The notes under the pieces are model-generated. The model had not been told where the DNA came from. It saw only the letters and a program-made list of their open reading frames with translations, and ran no database searches. Source: DASRHK01 sp035650495 (GTDB lineage: Bacteria; Pseudomonadota; Gammaproteobacteria; Nevskiales; Nevskiaceae). Taken from it: a stretch of 64,000 nt of DNA. The position numbers were made by a program, and so were the translations under genes. Shown piece by piece: positions 51,563 to 59,939 of this stretch. The DNA is taken from the NCBI GenBank assembly GCA_035650495.1, contig DASRHK010000075.1, positions 4,896 to 68,895 of the forward strand. The letters are read 5' to 3'. Positions within the stretch are counted from its first letter, which is position 1; each line of letters opens with the position of its first letter.

Positions 51563-52978
51563 CTACTGCCAGGCGCCGTTGGTGACGCGCACGACGTAGA
51601 AGCCGTTGTAGCCGTCGCTGTACCAGATCTCCTTGCGCTCCGGCACGAACGCCGGGCTCGACATCGCCCAGTTGCTCGCGGGCGCGGGCAGCGGGTTGAT
51701 GCGATCGCGGATCGGCGCGTTGAAGTAGGCGATCTCGCGCGGATTCGCCGGATCGTGGATGTCGAACACGCGCAATCCCGACAGGATCATGCTGCACGCG
51801 ACGATGCCCGGATCCTGGCGGAACGGCACGTTGCAGTAGTGGCCCGCGTAGCCGCCGAGGAACGAGTTGCCCGCGCCCGGATCGTTGGCTTGCTCGTCGA
51901 AGTGCGCCGGATCGTGCACCTCGAGGCGCAGGTTCGACACCACGCGCGGATGCGTCTCGTCGCCGATGTCGATGATGCGACCCGCGCCGACCTGCTTCTG
52001 CGCGCCGAACTCGTCGATCTCGACGAGATAGGGATGGCCGTGGATCGTGATCGGGATCGCGTTCTGCGGGATGCTCACCGTGCTCCACGACAGCGTCGCC
52101 ACCGTGCGCATCTGCGGATTGACCTTGCGCGACTGGATGTCGGAGACGTCGAGGATCACGAGCTGCTTGCCGGTCGCGTCGGCGACGTAGGCGCGATTGC
52201 CGTCGTCGCTGATCGACAGACCGTGCGAGCGGATCTGCGCCGTCGCGAGCGGCAGCGGTAGCAGCTCGTTGGAGATGTCGACCGCGGTCAGCGTCGGCGT
52301 TCCGGGCGACGCCGAGTAGAAGGTCATGCCGTCGAGCGCCATGCCGCTCTCGTGGCCGAGGAAGCCGACCGGCGTCGAGGCTTTCAGGATCGGATGCCGG
52401 CAGTCCTGGTGGATGTCGTAGACGTCGACGACGCCCGGATACGCTGCGGGATTCCCCGCGACGGCGGCGAGCACGCCGCGCTCCTTGCTGAGGATGAGCG
52501 ACTCGTGCGGCGACTGCATCGCCGGCGTGAGGAGCTGATCGACGAGCGTCGGATGCGTCGGGTCGGACATGTCCATCACGTTGACGCCCACGTCCATGCC
52601 CCAGATGTTCGTGGGCCACAAGAGCGTCGTGTCGTAGTACGCGCAGTCGTGTCCGAGCGCGTCGACGTAGCGCTCGACCTTGAAGCCGCCGACGGTGCCC
52701 GCCTGGTTCGGCACGAGGTACGAGCCGACGAGCTCGGTGTTGCAGGTGAAGCCTTCGGCGGCGCGACCGCTGTCGTGATCGTCCTGCGTCACGCGCCCTT
52801 GATACGACGTCTCCGGCTTCGATCCGGGACCGCAGACGGCCTTCGGCGTCGACGTCGTCGGGATTTCGTCGGCCGGCGGCGGCGTCGTGCCGGTCGGTGG
52901 TGAGACCGTGCTGCTGCCGTTCGAGCACGCGGCGAGCGCGCTCGCAATCAGGATGGGTGCAAATCGGGTTCCGTTCAT
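51563..52978 (-). CDS. LVIVD-repeat lipoprotein (beta-propeller-like)
   Basis: 471 residues. The signal peptide ends in SALAAC (lipobox), followed by a Thr/Pro-rich tether. LVIVD-type repeats recur (VVDVYDIHQD, LTAVDISNE, LVILDVSDI, LRVFDIHDPANPREI), suggesting a beta-propeller. Several Cys (CRHP, GHYC, IVAC) could form disulfides. Secreted or periplasmic, function unknown. Last gene of a minus-strand array: eight bases after the NTF2-like gene. Confidence 0.82.
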   Translation of the reverse strand: MNGTRFAPILIASALAACSNGSSTVSPPTGTTPPPADEIPTTSTPKAVCGPGSKPETSYQGRVTQDDHDSGRAAEGFTCNTELVGSYLVPNQAGTVGGFKVERYVDALGHDCAYYDTTLLWPTNIWGMDVGVNVMDMSDPTHPTLVDQLLTPAMQSPHESLILSKERGVLAAVAGNPAAYPGVVDVYDIHQDCRHPILKASTPVGFLGHESGMALDGMTFYSASPGTPTLTAVDISNELLPLPLATAQIRSHGLSISDDGNRAYVADATGKQLVILDVSDIQSRKVNPQMRTVATLSWSTVSIPQNAIPITIHGHPYLVEIDEFGAQKQVGAGRIIDIGDETHPRVVSNLRLEVHDPAHFDEQANDPGAGNSFLGGYAGHYCNVPFRQDPGIVACSMILSGLRVFDIHDPANPREIAYFNAPIRDRINPLPAPASNWAMSSPAFVPERKEIWYSDGYNGFYVVRVTNGAWQ

Positions 52979-52986
52979 GGCGACTC

Positions 52987-53379
52987 CTACCGCTTCATCT
53001 GCTCCAGCGCCGCAGCCATCTTCTGATGCACCAGGTTGATGGCCTTGAGCGGGCGGATCATCACTTTAAAGTCGGTGATGCGGCCGTCCGCATCCCAGGA
53101 GATCATGTCTACACCGTTGATGGTGATGCCGTCGACTTCGGTGACGAACTCGAGCACGGCGTCGGTCGCGCCGATCACTTCGCGCACGTAGCGGAAGGAT
53201 TCGTTGCCGAGCACGAAGAACGCGCCGGCGAGATACATCTTGGTCAGCGCCTTGCCCACTTGCGGCGTGTGCACGATCGGCGAATGGAACGTCGCGCGAT
53301 CGGCGAGCAAGGCGTCGAGCCCGCGCAGGTCGCGCGAGCGGAAGACCTTGTGCCATTCGGCAATGGTGTCGAGCGCCAT
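52987..53379 (-). CDS. NTF2-like (SnoaL-type) protein
   Basis: 130 residues, cone-shaped NTF2 fold: N-terminal helix with IAEWHKVFRSRDLRGLDALL, then strands FHSPIVHTP, VLEFVTEVDGITINGVDMI, and the closing RITDFKVMIRPL. Members are isomerases, hydrolases or ligand-binding subunits; no signal peptide. Start in TGATG with the upstream membrane-protein stop, so translationally coupled to it. Confidence 0.83.
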   Translation of the reverse strand: MALDTIAEWHKVFRSRDLRGLDALLADRATFHSPIVHTPQVGKALTKMYLAGAFFVLGNESFRYVREVIGATDAVLEFVTEVDGITINGVDMISWDADGRITDFKVMIRPLKAINLVHQKMAAALEQMKR

Positions 53380-54698
53380 CAGATCCCTCCCTGGATCGGC
53401 TGCGCGAGGATCCACAGCCCGATCGTGGTGAACAATATCATCAGCCCGAGCATCGGCAGCTGCGACAGCGTCGCGCGCCGGCGATCGCCGAACAGCCGCA
53501 GCGCCTCGACGTGCGCCAGATACACGCTCGCGATGTGGCCGAGCACGATCAGCGCAACCTGCACGTGCCAGACGATCCCCGCGTTCGGGATGATCGGTGC
53601 GCGCAGCCAATCGGCCGTTCCGAACAGATTCCAGCCGCGTCCGAACGGATCGGAGACGAGCGGCACGATCTTCACGCCTTGCGTCATCAGCAGCGTGTAG
53701 TAGTGCGTCACGTTGTAAGCGAGCGCGATCGGCAGCAGCGTGAACGCAAAGCGCAGCATCAGCTCGCGCAGTGAGCGATCGCTTCGCGCCGCTGACTTTG
53801 CCGCCGCGATGAAGATGGCGTAGACGCCGAGATAGACGAACGGCGACACGACCAGCGCGAAGGTTTGCCAGCCGACGTAGAACGCATGCATCGCCGGATA
53901 GGACTGCGTCATCGTTCCGAGCAACGGCGTCAGCGCCGGCGCCAGATGCATCGAGAAGAGGTTCACCCACGGCACGGTGTCGCGCAGGCCGTCGAACGCG
54001 GTTGACGACAGCATGAACAGCGCGAACACGACGAGGCTCATGCGCTCGATCTGGAAGTCGCTTCGATTGAGGAGCGCCACGCGTCCGATCAGCCGGAAGA
54101 ACACGCTGAAGAACTCGCAATAGCGGAACCAGTCGCGTGCGCCGATGACTCCAACGCCGACGGCATTCAGCGCGGTGTAGGCGAACAGCGCGACCGAAAG
54201 CGAGAACGGTCGCACGCCGCCGAACAGCTCGATCCAGATGAACGCCACATAGAGCGCGAGCGCGGGCCAGTACCCCAGTCGCTCCGGATAAAGGACGACG
54301 CCATCGCCGCGCGAGAGGATCCGCCACGGATTGATCGGCGCGTAGACGTCGCCGAAGAGCGCGCAGAGATACGTGCAGCCGAGCACGAAGACGATCCAGA
54401 AGCACGTCATGTTGAAGTTCGCGAACGGATTGCTGGTGCCGAAGAGACCGGTCGCGATGCAGAGTCCGAGCGCGCACACGCTGAGAGCGCGCGCGCAAAG
54501 CGCAAGCCAGCGCGGCGCCGCGAACGAGATCGCGTGCGAAGACGCGGCGTGCGGGGTCACCGGCGCGGACACGAAATAGGCGACGACCACGAACGACAGC
54601 GCGAGCGCAGCAGCGGCGCCGTAGACGTACAGCCAGAACGGCACCGGCAGGTTGTAGATGCGCCCGAACGAGTGGGCGAACAGCCCGAGCAGCGTCAC
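53379..54698 (-). CDS. Polytopic membrane protein resembling proteins annotated as fenitrothion hydrolase
   Basis: 439 residues with about ten membrane helices. The N-terminal AHSFGRIYNLPVPFWLYVYG and the following helices resemble a membrane family that public annotation often labels fenitrothion hydrolase from one organophosphate study; that name is not evidence of activity. Polar or His-containing helix residues (NVTHYYTLL, GIVWHVQVALI) suggest cofactor or metal sites. Overlaps the upstream cupredoxin-like gene by ATGA and the downstream NTF2-like gene by TGATG. Confidence 0.75.
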   Translation of the reverse strand: MTLLGLFAHSFGRIYNLPVPFWLYVYGAAAALALSFVVVAYFVSAPVTPHAASSHAISFAAPRWLALCARALSVCALGLCIATGLFGTSNPFANFNMTCFWIVFVLGCTYLCALFGDVYAPINPWRILSRGDGVVLYPERLGYWPALALYVAFIWIELFGGVRPFSLSVALFAYTALNAVGVGVIGARDWFRYCEFFSVFFRLIGRVALLNRSDFQIERMSLVVFALFMLSSTAFDGLRDTVPWVNLFSMHLAPALTPLLGTMTQSYPAMHAFYVGWQTFALVVSPFVYLGVYAIFIAAAKSAARSDRSLRELMLRFAFTLLPIALAYNVTHYYTLLMTQGVKIVPLVSDPFGRGWNLFGTADWLRAPIIPNAGIVWHVQVALIVLGHIASVYLAHVEALRLFGDRRRATLSQLPMLGLMILFTTIGLWILAQPIQGGI

Positions 54699-55135
54699 TT
54701 CGGCTGGATTTCCAGCGCGCCGAGCGTGAGGCCGGAGCGATGCAGCTCGACGTCGAAGCGCCCGCTGTGCGTGGCCTTGAAGTAGAGCGTGCCGGGCTCG
54801 TTGGCTTTCAGCGGCGTGTGCAGGTCGTAGCCGTGCACGTGCAGCTCGTCGGGCTGATCGCTCGTGACCTTGATCTCGACGTCGTCGCCTTCCTTCGCCT
54901 GCATCGCCACCGGGCCGGCGGCGCGCGCGCCGTTGCGCACGACGAAGTCGAAGCTCGACGCCACCGGCGGCGGTGCGACCGGCACGTCCGGCGCGATCGG
55001 CACCGACGGTCCCGTCGGCGTCTGGCTGATCACCGCCGGCGCGGGCGCGCGGTCCGGCGGCGGCCGCAGCCAGGCGAAGAGGATCGCGGCAACGACGAGG
55101 CCGAGGACGATGAACCAGAGCGCGCGTGGTTTCAT
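54695..55135 (-). CDS. Membrane-anchored cupredoxin-like protein
   Basis: 146 residues: one N-terminal helix (ALWFIVLGLVVAAILFAWL), a Pro/Ala-rich tether, then a beta domain GDDVEIKVTSDQPDELHVHGYDL and FKATHSGRFDVELHRSG with the cupredoxin strand pattern. His residues are present, but there is no Cys for a type 1 copper site, so it may bind copper differently or not at all (similar to the EfeO-type domain). Faces the periplasm. First of the coupled set with the membrane protein. Confidence 0.78.
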   Translation of the reverse strand: MKPRALWFIVLGLVVAAILFAWLRPPPDRAPAPAVISQTPTGPSVPIAPDVPVAPPPVASSFDFVVRNGARAAGPVAMQAKEGDDVEIKVTSDQPDELHVHGYDLHTPLKANEPGTLYFKATHSGRFDVELHRSGLTLGALEIQPK

Positions 55136-55145
55136 GCGCGCTGCT

Positions 55146-55445
55146 TCAGTGCGCGCACTCTTGCCGCAATGCGTAGGCGACGTCCACGCCTTCGTAGTAG
55201 CTGCCTTGCCGGAAGCTCGTGCCACTGGCGACCGGGGCCGGACCGTTCGGCGCGGCGATGACGACGTCCTTCACGGCGGTCCACGAGCCGTCGGCGTTGC
55301 GCTGCCACTCGCTGCATTCCATCGACGTGTTGAGATGCCGCGAGGTCATCGGCTCGCCAGGATTTCTCGGAGGCGGGCCTTCTTCGGTCACGCAGGCGGT
55401 GAGGGCGGCGAACAGCGGCAGAACCAGTGCGAGGCGCGAGCTCAT
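55146..55445 (-). CDS. Small lipoprotein of unknown function
   Basis: 99 residues. Signal peptide with lipobox ALTAC; the mature part is polar with two more Cys (MECSEW, RQECAH) that may form a disulfide. GGGAG six bases before the ATG at 55445. No family recognised. It lies between the DUF711 and cupredoxin-like genes, 10-19 bases from each. Confidence 0.7.
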   Translation of the reverse strand: MSSRLALVLPLFAALTACVTEEGPPPRNPGEPMTSRHLNTSMECSEWQRNADGSWTAVKDVVIAAPNGPAPVASGTSFRQGSYYEGVDVAYALRQECAH

Positions 55446-55464
55446 CGATGCTCCCGGAAGTCTT

Positions 55465-56703
55465 TTAAGGTGCGGCGTGCAGGGTCGTGTTGTACAGATA
55501 CTGACTCTCGAACGCAGTCTTGTCACCGGGCTTGCCGCCTTGCACGGGCTGCAGGCGCGCGGACAGCGGCTTGTGCCATTTCCAGGCGAGCGCGGCGACG
55601 TCGCCGTAGATCTTCACGAGGCGATCCTCGCTGACGTCGCCCGGCAGCGGGACCGTGTCGAGGCCGGTGCCGCACACCGCGGAGTAGGCGAGCAGCGAAT
55701 CGATCTCGTAACTGTTCTCCGCCCAGCGCTGCGCGAGCCGCTTGTCTTCCATCACCGGCAGCATCAGGCCCGCATAGCCGATCTGCTTCACCGGCACCGC
55801 TTTCACTGCCGACGTGATCGCCAGCGCCGCGGTCATGGTGCCGTTCGCGCCGAACTTCGCGCCGGTGAATTTCTCGATGGCGTCGCCGATCGACACGTCG
55901 CCGAGCGGCGCGGGGGTCGGATCGATGCCGGCGAAGGTCCAACCGGTCTTCGCGGCGATCCCGTTGCCGATCTCCTCGCCGACCTTGGCGTGCACGGTGA
56001 TCTTCTCGGTCAGCGCCTTGACGGATGCGTTGAAGTCGCCGTGCGCCTTGCCGAAAGCGTCCTGAGCGAGATTGGCGCCCTCGAAGCCGAGCGAGAACTG
56101 CTTGCCGGCGCCGAGGTGATAAGCGCCCGGATAGAACGGACCGAGCGGCTTCAGCATCGCCGTCGCGGCGAACTGGAAGTTGCCCTGGCTGTGCGGGCTG
56201 TGATCGGTGAGGAAGCGCACGAGCTTCGCGCTCTCACGCACCGCGTTCCAGTGGATGCCGTCGTCGTCGGCGATGATCGCGCTCGCGTTCAGGTGCGGCA
56301 GCGTCGACAGCGCCTGCGCGAGGAGCCGCATGGTCTTGGGATCGTCGGCGTCGTGCAGCGTTGCCGGCCCGACGTTGGGCATGAAGCCGTCCTTCTGCGA
56401 CAGCTCGTCGAGCGATTTCAGGAAGGCGAGCGCGTCGGCGTCGGACAGGCCCTGGATCAGCTCCGCGAGCGGCTGCGTGACGATGCGCACCGTCTGCGTC
56501 TGATAGCCGCGCCTGGCGAGCTCGGCCTTCGCCGCGTTCAGCACGGTCAGCGCTTCGTCGATCTGCTTCTCATAGTTCGCGCGATCGAGCCGCACGAACG
56601 CGGTGATCGCGCGGACGTTCGGGAGATTGTTGCCTGCAGCGCCGACCACGGTGGTCGACGTCAGCGTCAGAGCGCAAGCGAGCCAGCGCATCCACGATCG
56701 CAT
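55465..56703 (-). CDS. DUF711/UPF0210-like protein with a signal peptide
   Basis: 412 residues. The N-terminus MRSWMRWLACALTLTSTTVV looks like a cleavable signal peptide. The remainder follows the DUF711 pattern: ITAFVRLDRANYEKQIDEAL, YQTQTVRIVTQPL and the strongly conserved CGTGLDTVPLPGD near the C-terminus. DUF711 proteins are usually cytoplasmic and distantly related to pyruvate formate-lyase folds (recalled), so export is unusual. Function unknown. Follows the CorA-like gene by 16 bases. Confidence 0.78.
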   Translation of the reverse strand: MRSWMRWLACALTLTSTTVVGAAGNNLPNVRAITAFVRLDRANYEKQIDEALTVLNAAKAELARRGYQTQTVRIVTQPLAELIQGLSDADALAFLKSLDELSQKDGFMPNVGPATLHDADDPKTMRLLAQALSTLPHLNASAIIADDDGIHWNAVRESAKLVRFLTDHSPHSQGNFQFAATAMLKPLGPFYPGAYHLGAGKQFSLGFEGANLAQDAFGKAHGDFNASVKALTEKITVHAKVGEEIGNGIAAKTGWTFAGIDPTPAPLGDVSIGDAIEKFTGAKFGANGTMTAALAITSAVKAVPVKQIGYAGLMLPVMEDKRLAQRWAENSYEIDSLLAYSAVCGTGLDTVPLPGDVSEDRLVKIYGDVAALAWKWHKPLSARLQPVQGGKPGDKTAFESQYLYNTTLHAAP

Positions 56704-56719
56704 ACGGACCTCCAGGCGT

Positions 56720-58387
56720 TTACGGCAGCGGCGATGGCGGCCCGAGCTGCTGGCGCGCCGGCTTCTTGGTGGGCTTCCACACGTTGAGCAGGGCGCCGAT
56801 CTTGTGCTTCATGCCCACGCGCTCGTCGGACAGCGTGTCGAGGAAGTCGGACAGCTTCTTCGACTTGATGATCGTGTAGAAGGTGAGCCCGGTGATCGCG
56901 CCGGACATCAGGAAGAAATACAGGATGCGCCAGCCGAGCGGCGTGTCGGTCTCGGTCATCAGGTTCATGCCGAAGTAGCCGGTGACCACTGTGCCGATCA
57001 AGCCGAAGATGGTGACGACCGTGAGCCGGATGACCATGTTGGCCTGACGGCGGATCGAGTCGGAGTCGAGGTACTGATTCATGTCCTCGATCTCGGCATA
57101 GACGTCGCGATACAGCCGCTCGGTGCCGAGCTGGTTGCTGGTCATGTGGTACAGCGCCTTCGCCAGCAGCTGGTCCGACACTTCGTGGAACCAGTAGCGA
57201 TGCGTGAAGCGCAGGAACACCTCCTTGTGGCTGCGGATCTCGCGCTTGAAGCGGCGGATCGAGTCGGGCACCTGGATGTCGAGGCGGTTCAGCGCGTGCA
57301 GCAGGCGGTCCGACAGCATGAACAGCGACGCCTTGTGCACGTGCGCGATCAGGAACACCAGGAAGTACTGGTGGCGGAAGTGCTCGAGGATCGACACGCC
57401 GTTCGACTTGTCCATGTGCTCGGCGTGCGCGCCGACCATCACGAACGCCTCGCCGCTGCACATCGCGCGCGTGCCGATGCGATCCTCGCCCGGCGGATTC
57501 CAGTAACGGTCGTAGCAGTACTTCTCCTCGAAATCCTCCGCCTGCTTCTCCGGCATCGGCAGCGTGTTCGACGGGCCCGGCGGTGTCACCAGCGCGAGGC
57601 GCATGAAATCGCCGCGCGTGAGCTGGCGCGGATCGTCGAGCGACAGATAGCCGCACACCGGCATGCGGTGGTACTCGACCAGGCGATAGCGGATCGGTCC
57701 GTCGCAGTCGGAGTGGTGCAGCACCATCGGCGACAGGATGTATTCCCAATGCGACGAGATGCACGGCGCGCGGAAGCGCGCGGCGTAGGTGAGGTACTTC
57801 TTGCGCTTCTCGAAGTCCGACGCGGCCAGCACGTTGCCGTTCTCGTCGAGCCACTCGGCGCGCGACAGGCAATGGCCGCCGCGGCCGTCCTCCTTCCAGT
57901 AAGTGGGATACGAGCGGCCGAAGCGGAACAGCGTCTCGTGCGCGCGCTCGAAGGAAAGATCGTTGCCGAAGATCTCCACGACCAGCAGGGTGACGTCGAG
58001 GTCGTAGAAGAAATAGAGATCGATGTGCCCGACGTCGAACACGACCGGATTGGTCTCGTCGCCGGGATAGGTCATGCGGACTTTCTTGACGTCGTTGCGG
58101 CGGAACACGCGCAGCGGCGATTCGCCGGGCACGTTGCCGCAGCCTTTGCCTTCGCCGTAGAGCATGCGCTGCACGTACGGCAGGAAGGTTACGAACTCCG
58201 CGTAGTGACGCTCCTTGAATTCGCCGGGATCACCGAACTCGTCGGCGACTTCCTGCCAGTGCGGATCGCTCTGCAGGAGCTCCCAGTGATTCTGGATCTG
58301 CACGTCGTCATGGATCGGCATGAGCTGCAGCGGCCAGATGAGGATCTGGCGGAAATGCCGAACCTGGCGTGATTGCGCTCCCGACAT
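56720..58387 (-). CDS. CorA-family divalent cation transporter, large form
   Basis: 555 residues. The long cytoplasmic N-terminal region (about 460 residues, longer than classical CorA) ends in two membrane helices. The signature GMN occurs after the first helix in GYFGMNLM, and the basic KSKKLSDF follows the second. Known CorA proteins carry Mg2+, Co2+ or Zn2+. ATG with GGGGGAG eight bases upstream. First gene of the minus-strand array to 51563. Confidence 0.85.
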   Translation of the reverse strand: MSGAQSRQVRHFRQILIWPLQLMPIHDDVQIQNHWELLQSDPHWQEVADEFGDPGEFKERHYAEFVTFLPYVQRMLYGEGKGCGNVPGESPLRVFRRNDVKKVRMTYPGDETNPVVFDVGHIDLYFFYDLDVTLLVVEIFGNDLSFERAHETLFRFGRSYPTYWKEDGRGGHCLSRAEWLDENGNVLAASDFEKRKKYLTYAARFRAPCISSHWEYILSPMVLHHSDCDGPIRYRLVEYHRMPVCGYLSLDDPRQLTRGDFMRLALVTPPGPSNTLPMPEKQAEDFEEKYCYDRYWNPPGEDRIGTRAMCSGEAFVMVGAHAEHMDKSNGVSILEHFRHQYFLVFLIAHVHKASLFMLSDRLLHALNRLDIQVPDSIRRFKREIRSHKEVFLRFTHRYWFHEVSDQLLAKALYHMTSNQLGTERLYRDVYAEIEDMNQYLDSDSIRRQANMVIRLTVVTIFGLIGTVVTGYFGMNLMTETDTPLGWRILYFFLMSGAITGLTFYTIIKSKKLSDFLDTLSDERVGMKHKIGALLNVWKPTKKPARQQLGPPSPLP

Positions 58388-58416
58388 CGCAACGTCTCCC
58401 CCGAGCTTCGCGAAGG

Positions 58417-58422
58417 AGTATA
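58417..58422 (-). promoter_or_regulatory. Possible -10 element (TATACT) for the CorA-like gene
   Basis: TATACT on the minus strand, five of six to the sigma-70 -10 consensus, about 30 bases before the ATG. The -35 position is GC-rich and poor, partly inside the hairpin at 58428-58444. Confidence 0.35.
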
Positions 58423-58427
58423 CGTAG

Positions 58428-58444
58428 GGCGCGCGATGCGCGCC
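58428..58444 (-). terminator. GC-rich hairpin after flgN, no U-tract
   Basis: GGCGCGC (58428-58434) pairs with GCGCGCC (58438-58444) around GAT. It lies between the flgN stop and the CorA-like start. With no following T run it is at best a partial or Rho-assisted terminator. Confidence 0.35.
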
Positions 58445-58450
58445 GTTGCT

Positions 58451-58819
58451 CTACGCGCTGCCGACCGTGCGTGCCGCGAATTGATTCTGCGTGCGGCCGT
58501 CGCGGCCGTAGACGCCGGGCCCGGACAAGCCGAGCTGCGTGAGCGCCCAGCGGACCTGATTCACGCGCGCGTCGAGCAGCGCCGCGTTCGCGAGATTCTG
58601 CTGCTTGCAGCGCCGCATCAGATCGCCGAGCTCCTGCTGCACGCCCGGTGCCAGCGATTCGAAGCGGACCGATTGCGACTCGCGCTGCAGGTGATCGATC
58701 AGCGCGTTCTTGCGGATCGTCGTGTCGGAGATCGCCTCGGAGCGTCCGGCCGCGAGCGCGGCCTTCTCTTCGTCCAGGCACGCGGACAGCTCGGCGGCGA
58801 TGCGGAGCAGCGCGCTCAT
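58451..58819 (-). CDS. flgN: Flagellar chaperone FlgN
   Basis: 122 residues, all helical, of the FlgN export-chaperone type that escorts the hook-filament junction proteins FlgK and FlgL. Primary sequence is weakly conserved (helix RIAAELSACLDEEKAALAAG; AALLDARVNQVRWALTQLG), so the call rests on fold, length and position four bases after flgM, the usual order. Co-transcribed with flgM from the sigma-28 site at 59173-59199. Confidence 0.85.
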   Translation of the reverse strand: MSALLRIAAELSACLDEEKAALAAGRSEAISDTTIRKNALIDHLQRESQSVRFESLAPGVQQELGDLMRRCKQQNLANAALLDARVNQVRWALTQLGLSGPGVYGRDGRTQNQFAARTVGSA

Positions 58820-58823
58820 CGAA

Positions 58824-59126
58824 TCACTTCGGCAGCTGGCGCTCGAGCGCGAGCAGCTTCACGGCGACGCTGCGCGCGTCGACCTGATAAGTGCCGTCGG
58901 ACAGCGCGCGCTTGACCTGCGCGACACGCGCTTCGTCGACGTCGGGAGAGGATTGCGCCGCGCCCTGGAGGCTCTGCAGCTGCAGCGCGTCCTTGGACAG
59001 GTGCACGCCGCCCGCGTCGGCAGCCGGCTGCACGTTGCCTTTGCCGGAGCCAGGTCGAGCCGAGCCCACGCCCGCGGTGGGGGCGAGGCCGGGAAGGCCA
59101 TTCATGCCATCGATCTTTGTGCTCAT
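58824..59126 (-). CDS. flgM: Anti-sigma-28 factor FlgM
   Basis: 100 residues. Disordered N-terminus rich in Gly/Ala/Pro, then the conserved C-terminal sigma-28-binding helices (DEARVAQVKRALSDGTYQVD; SVAVKLLALERQL). FlgM holds FliA inactive until hook completion lets it be exported. ATG at 59126; the frame extends upstream across the promoter but does not encode FlgM-like sequence. Its own promoter is a near-consensus sigma-28 site, giving the classical feedback loop. Confidence 0.92.
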   Translation of the reverse strand: MSTKIDGMNGLPGLAPTAGVGSARPGSGKGNVQPAADAGGVHLSKDALQLQSLQGAAQSSPDVDEARVAQVKRALSDGTYQVDARSVAVKLLALERQLPK

Positions 59127-59172
59127 GCTGTCTCGTACTGCTCGTTCAGTCGGGTTTCCGGCGATAAGCCCC

Positions 59173-59199
59173 GTATCGGCAGCTCGTGCGTAGACTTTA
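59173..59199 (-). promoter_or_regulatory. Sigma-28 (FliA) promoter of flgMN
   Basis: On the minus strand: TAAAGTCT (59199-59192), 11-base spacer, GCCGATAC (59180-59173). This differs from the enteric FliA consensus (TAAAGTTT-N11-GCCGATAA) at two bases with exact spacing. About 47 bases before the flgM ATG. Confidence 0.88.
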
Positions 59200-59220
59200 A
59201 TTCGCGGTTCAAGGGGCGTT

Positions 59221-59907
59221 TCACAGGCCCACTTCCACGGTGTCGGCGGACCGTACCGTGCCTTCGATAATCCTTTTGGAACTGGAGCTTTCGACCGACA
59301 CGCGCTGATCGAGCCCGGCGTCGGCGAGCGCCTTGCCCTGGGCCCGGACTTCGATGCCGCTGATGCGGCCAACGAGGACGACCTGCTGCCCGCGGCGAAC
59401 CGCCGCCGGTACGCTCACGTCGGCGCCGGTCAACGTCGCACCGGCCGCGATCGAGTGGGTGAGCGGCCGTCCGATCAACGCCGAAGCGTCAGTCAGGTAG
59501 CCGGTGTTCAGTCCGGAGACTTCGCGACGCTCGCGGCGGACATCGTCCGCGCCCAGCGTCTCGCCTCGGGTCATCGACCGCGCAGCGACGACGACGTCGC
59601 GCACCGCGGTCACGCGCACGGGTACATAAATAGTCCAGCTCGGCGACGTGCACCGCACGCCGACCGTCTGCGCGCTCGCGCCAAACGCCGCGGCGCGGAA
59701 CGGTTGCAGATCGCTCGCGCATGCGGGCAGCTTCAGCCGCTCATCGACTTGCGCCGTGATGGCGTCGCTCGCGGCAGCGCCGCTCCTCACGAAGGCAACT
59801 GCGCTCGCCCGGATCAGCTCGACTTCCTGCCAGTCACCGTCAGCGCACGCGAGCGGCGACGCAATCAAGGTCGCGATGGCGAGGCTGATCGGCAGGAACG
59901 GTCTCAT
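59221..59907 (-). CDS. flgA: Flagellar P-ring assembly chaperone FlgA
   Basis: 228 residues. Sec signal peptide MRPFLPISLAIATLIASPLACA, then the SAF-type C-terminal domain (AARSMTRGETLGADDVRRE; GRPLTHSIAAGATLTGADV; GQQVVLVGRISGIEVRAQG). FlgA aids P-ring assembly in the periplasm. ATG at 59907 is fixed by the signal peptide; the open frame continues through the inverted-repeat region upstream but is not FlgA-like there. Upstream of flgM on the same strand, but separated from it by flgM's own promoter. Confidence 0.92.
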   Translation of the reverse strand: MRPFLPISLAIATLIASPLACADGDWQEVELIRASAVAFVRSGAAASDAITAQVDERLKLPACASDLQPFRAAAFGASAQTVGVRCTSPSWTIYVPVRVTAVRDVVVAARSMTRGETLGADDVRRERREVSGLNTGYLTDASALIGRPLTHSIAAGATLTGADVSVPAAVRRGQQVVLVGRISGIEVRAQGKALADAGLDQRVSVESSSSKRIIEGTVRSADTVEVGL

Positions 59908-59919
59908 GCAGTCGAACCT

Positions 59920-59934
59920 GCAAGCGCTGTTCCA
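59920..59934 (-). promoter_or_regulatory. Sigma-54-like element adjoining the flgA start
   Basis: TGGAAC (59934-59929), five bases, TTGC (59923-59920): GG and GC doublets at the correct 10-base interval. The predicted transcript would begin one base before the flgA ATG, so it would be leaderless; the match may be fortuitous. Confidence 0.35.
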
Positions 59935-59939
59935 GAGCC

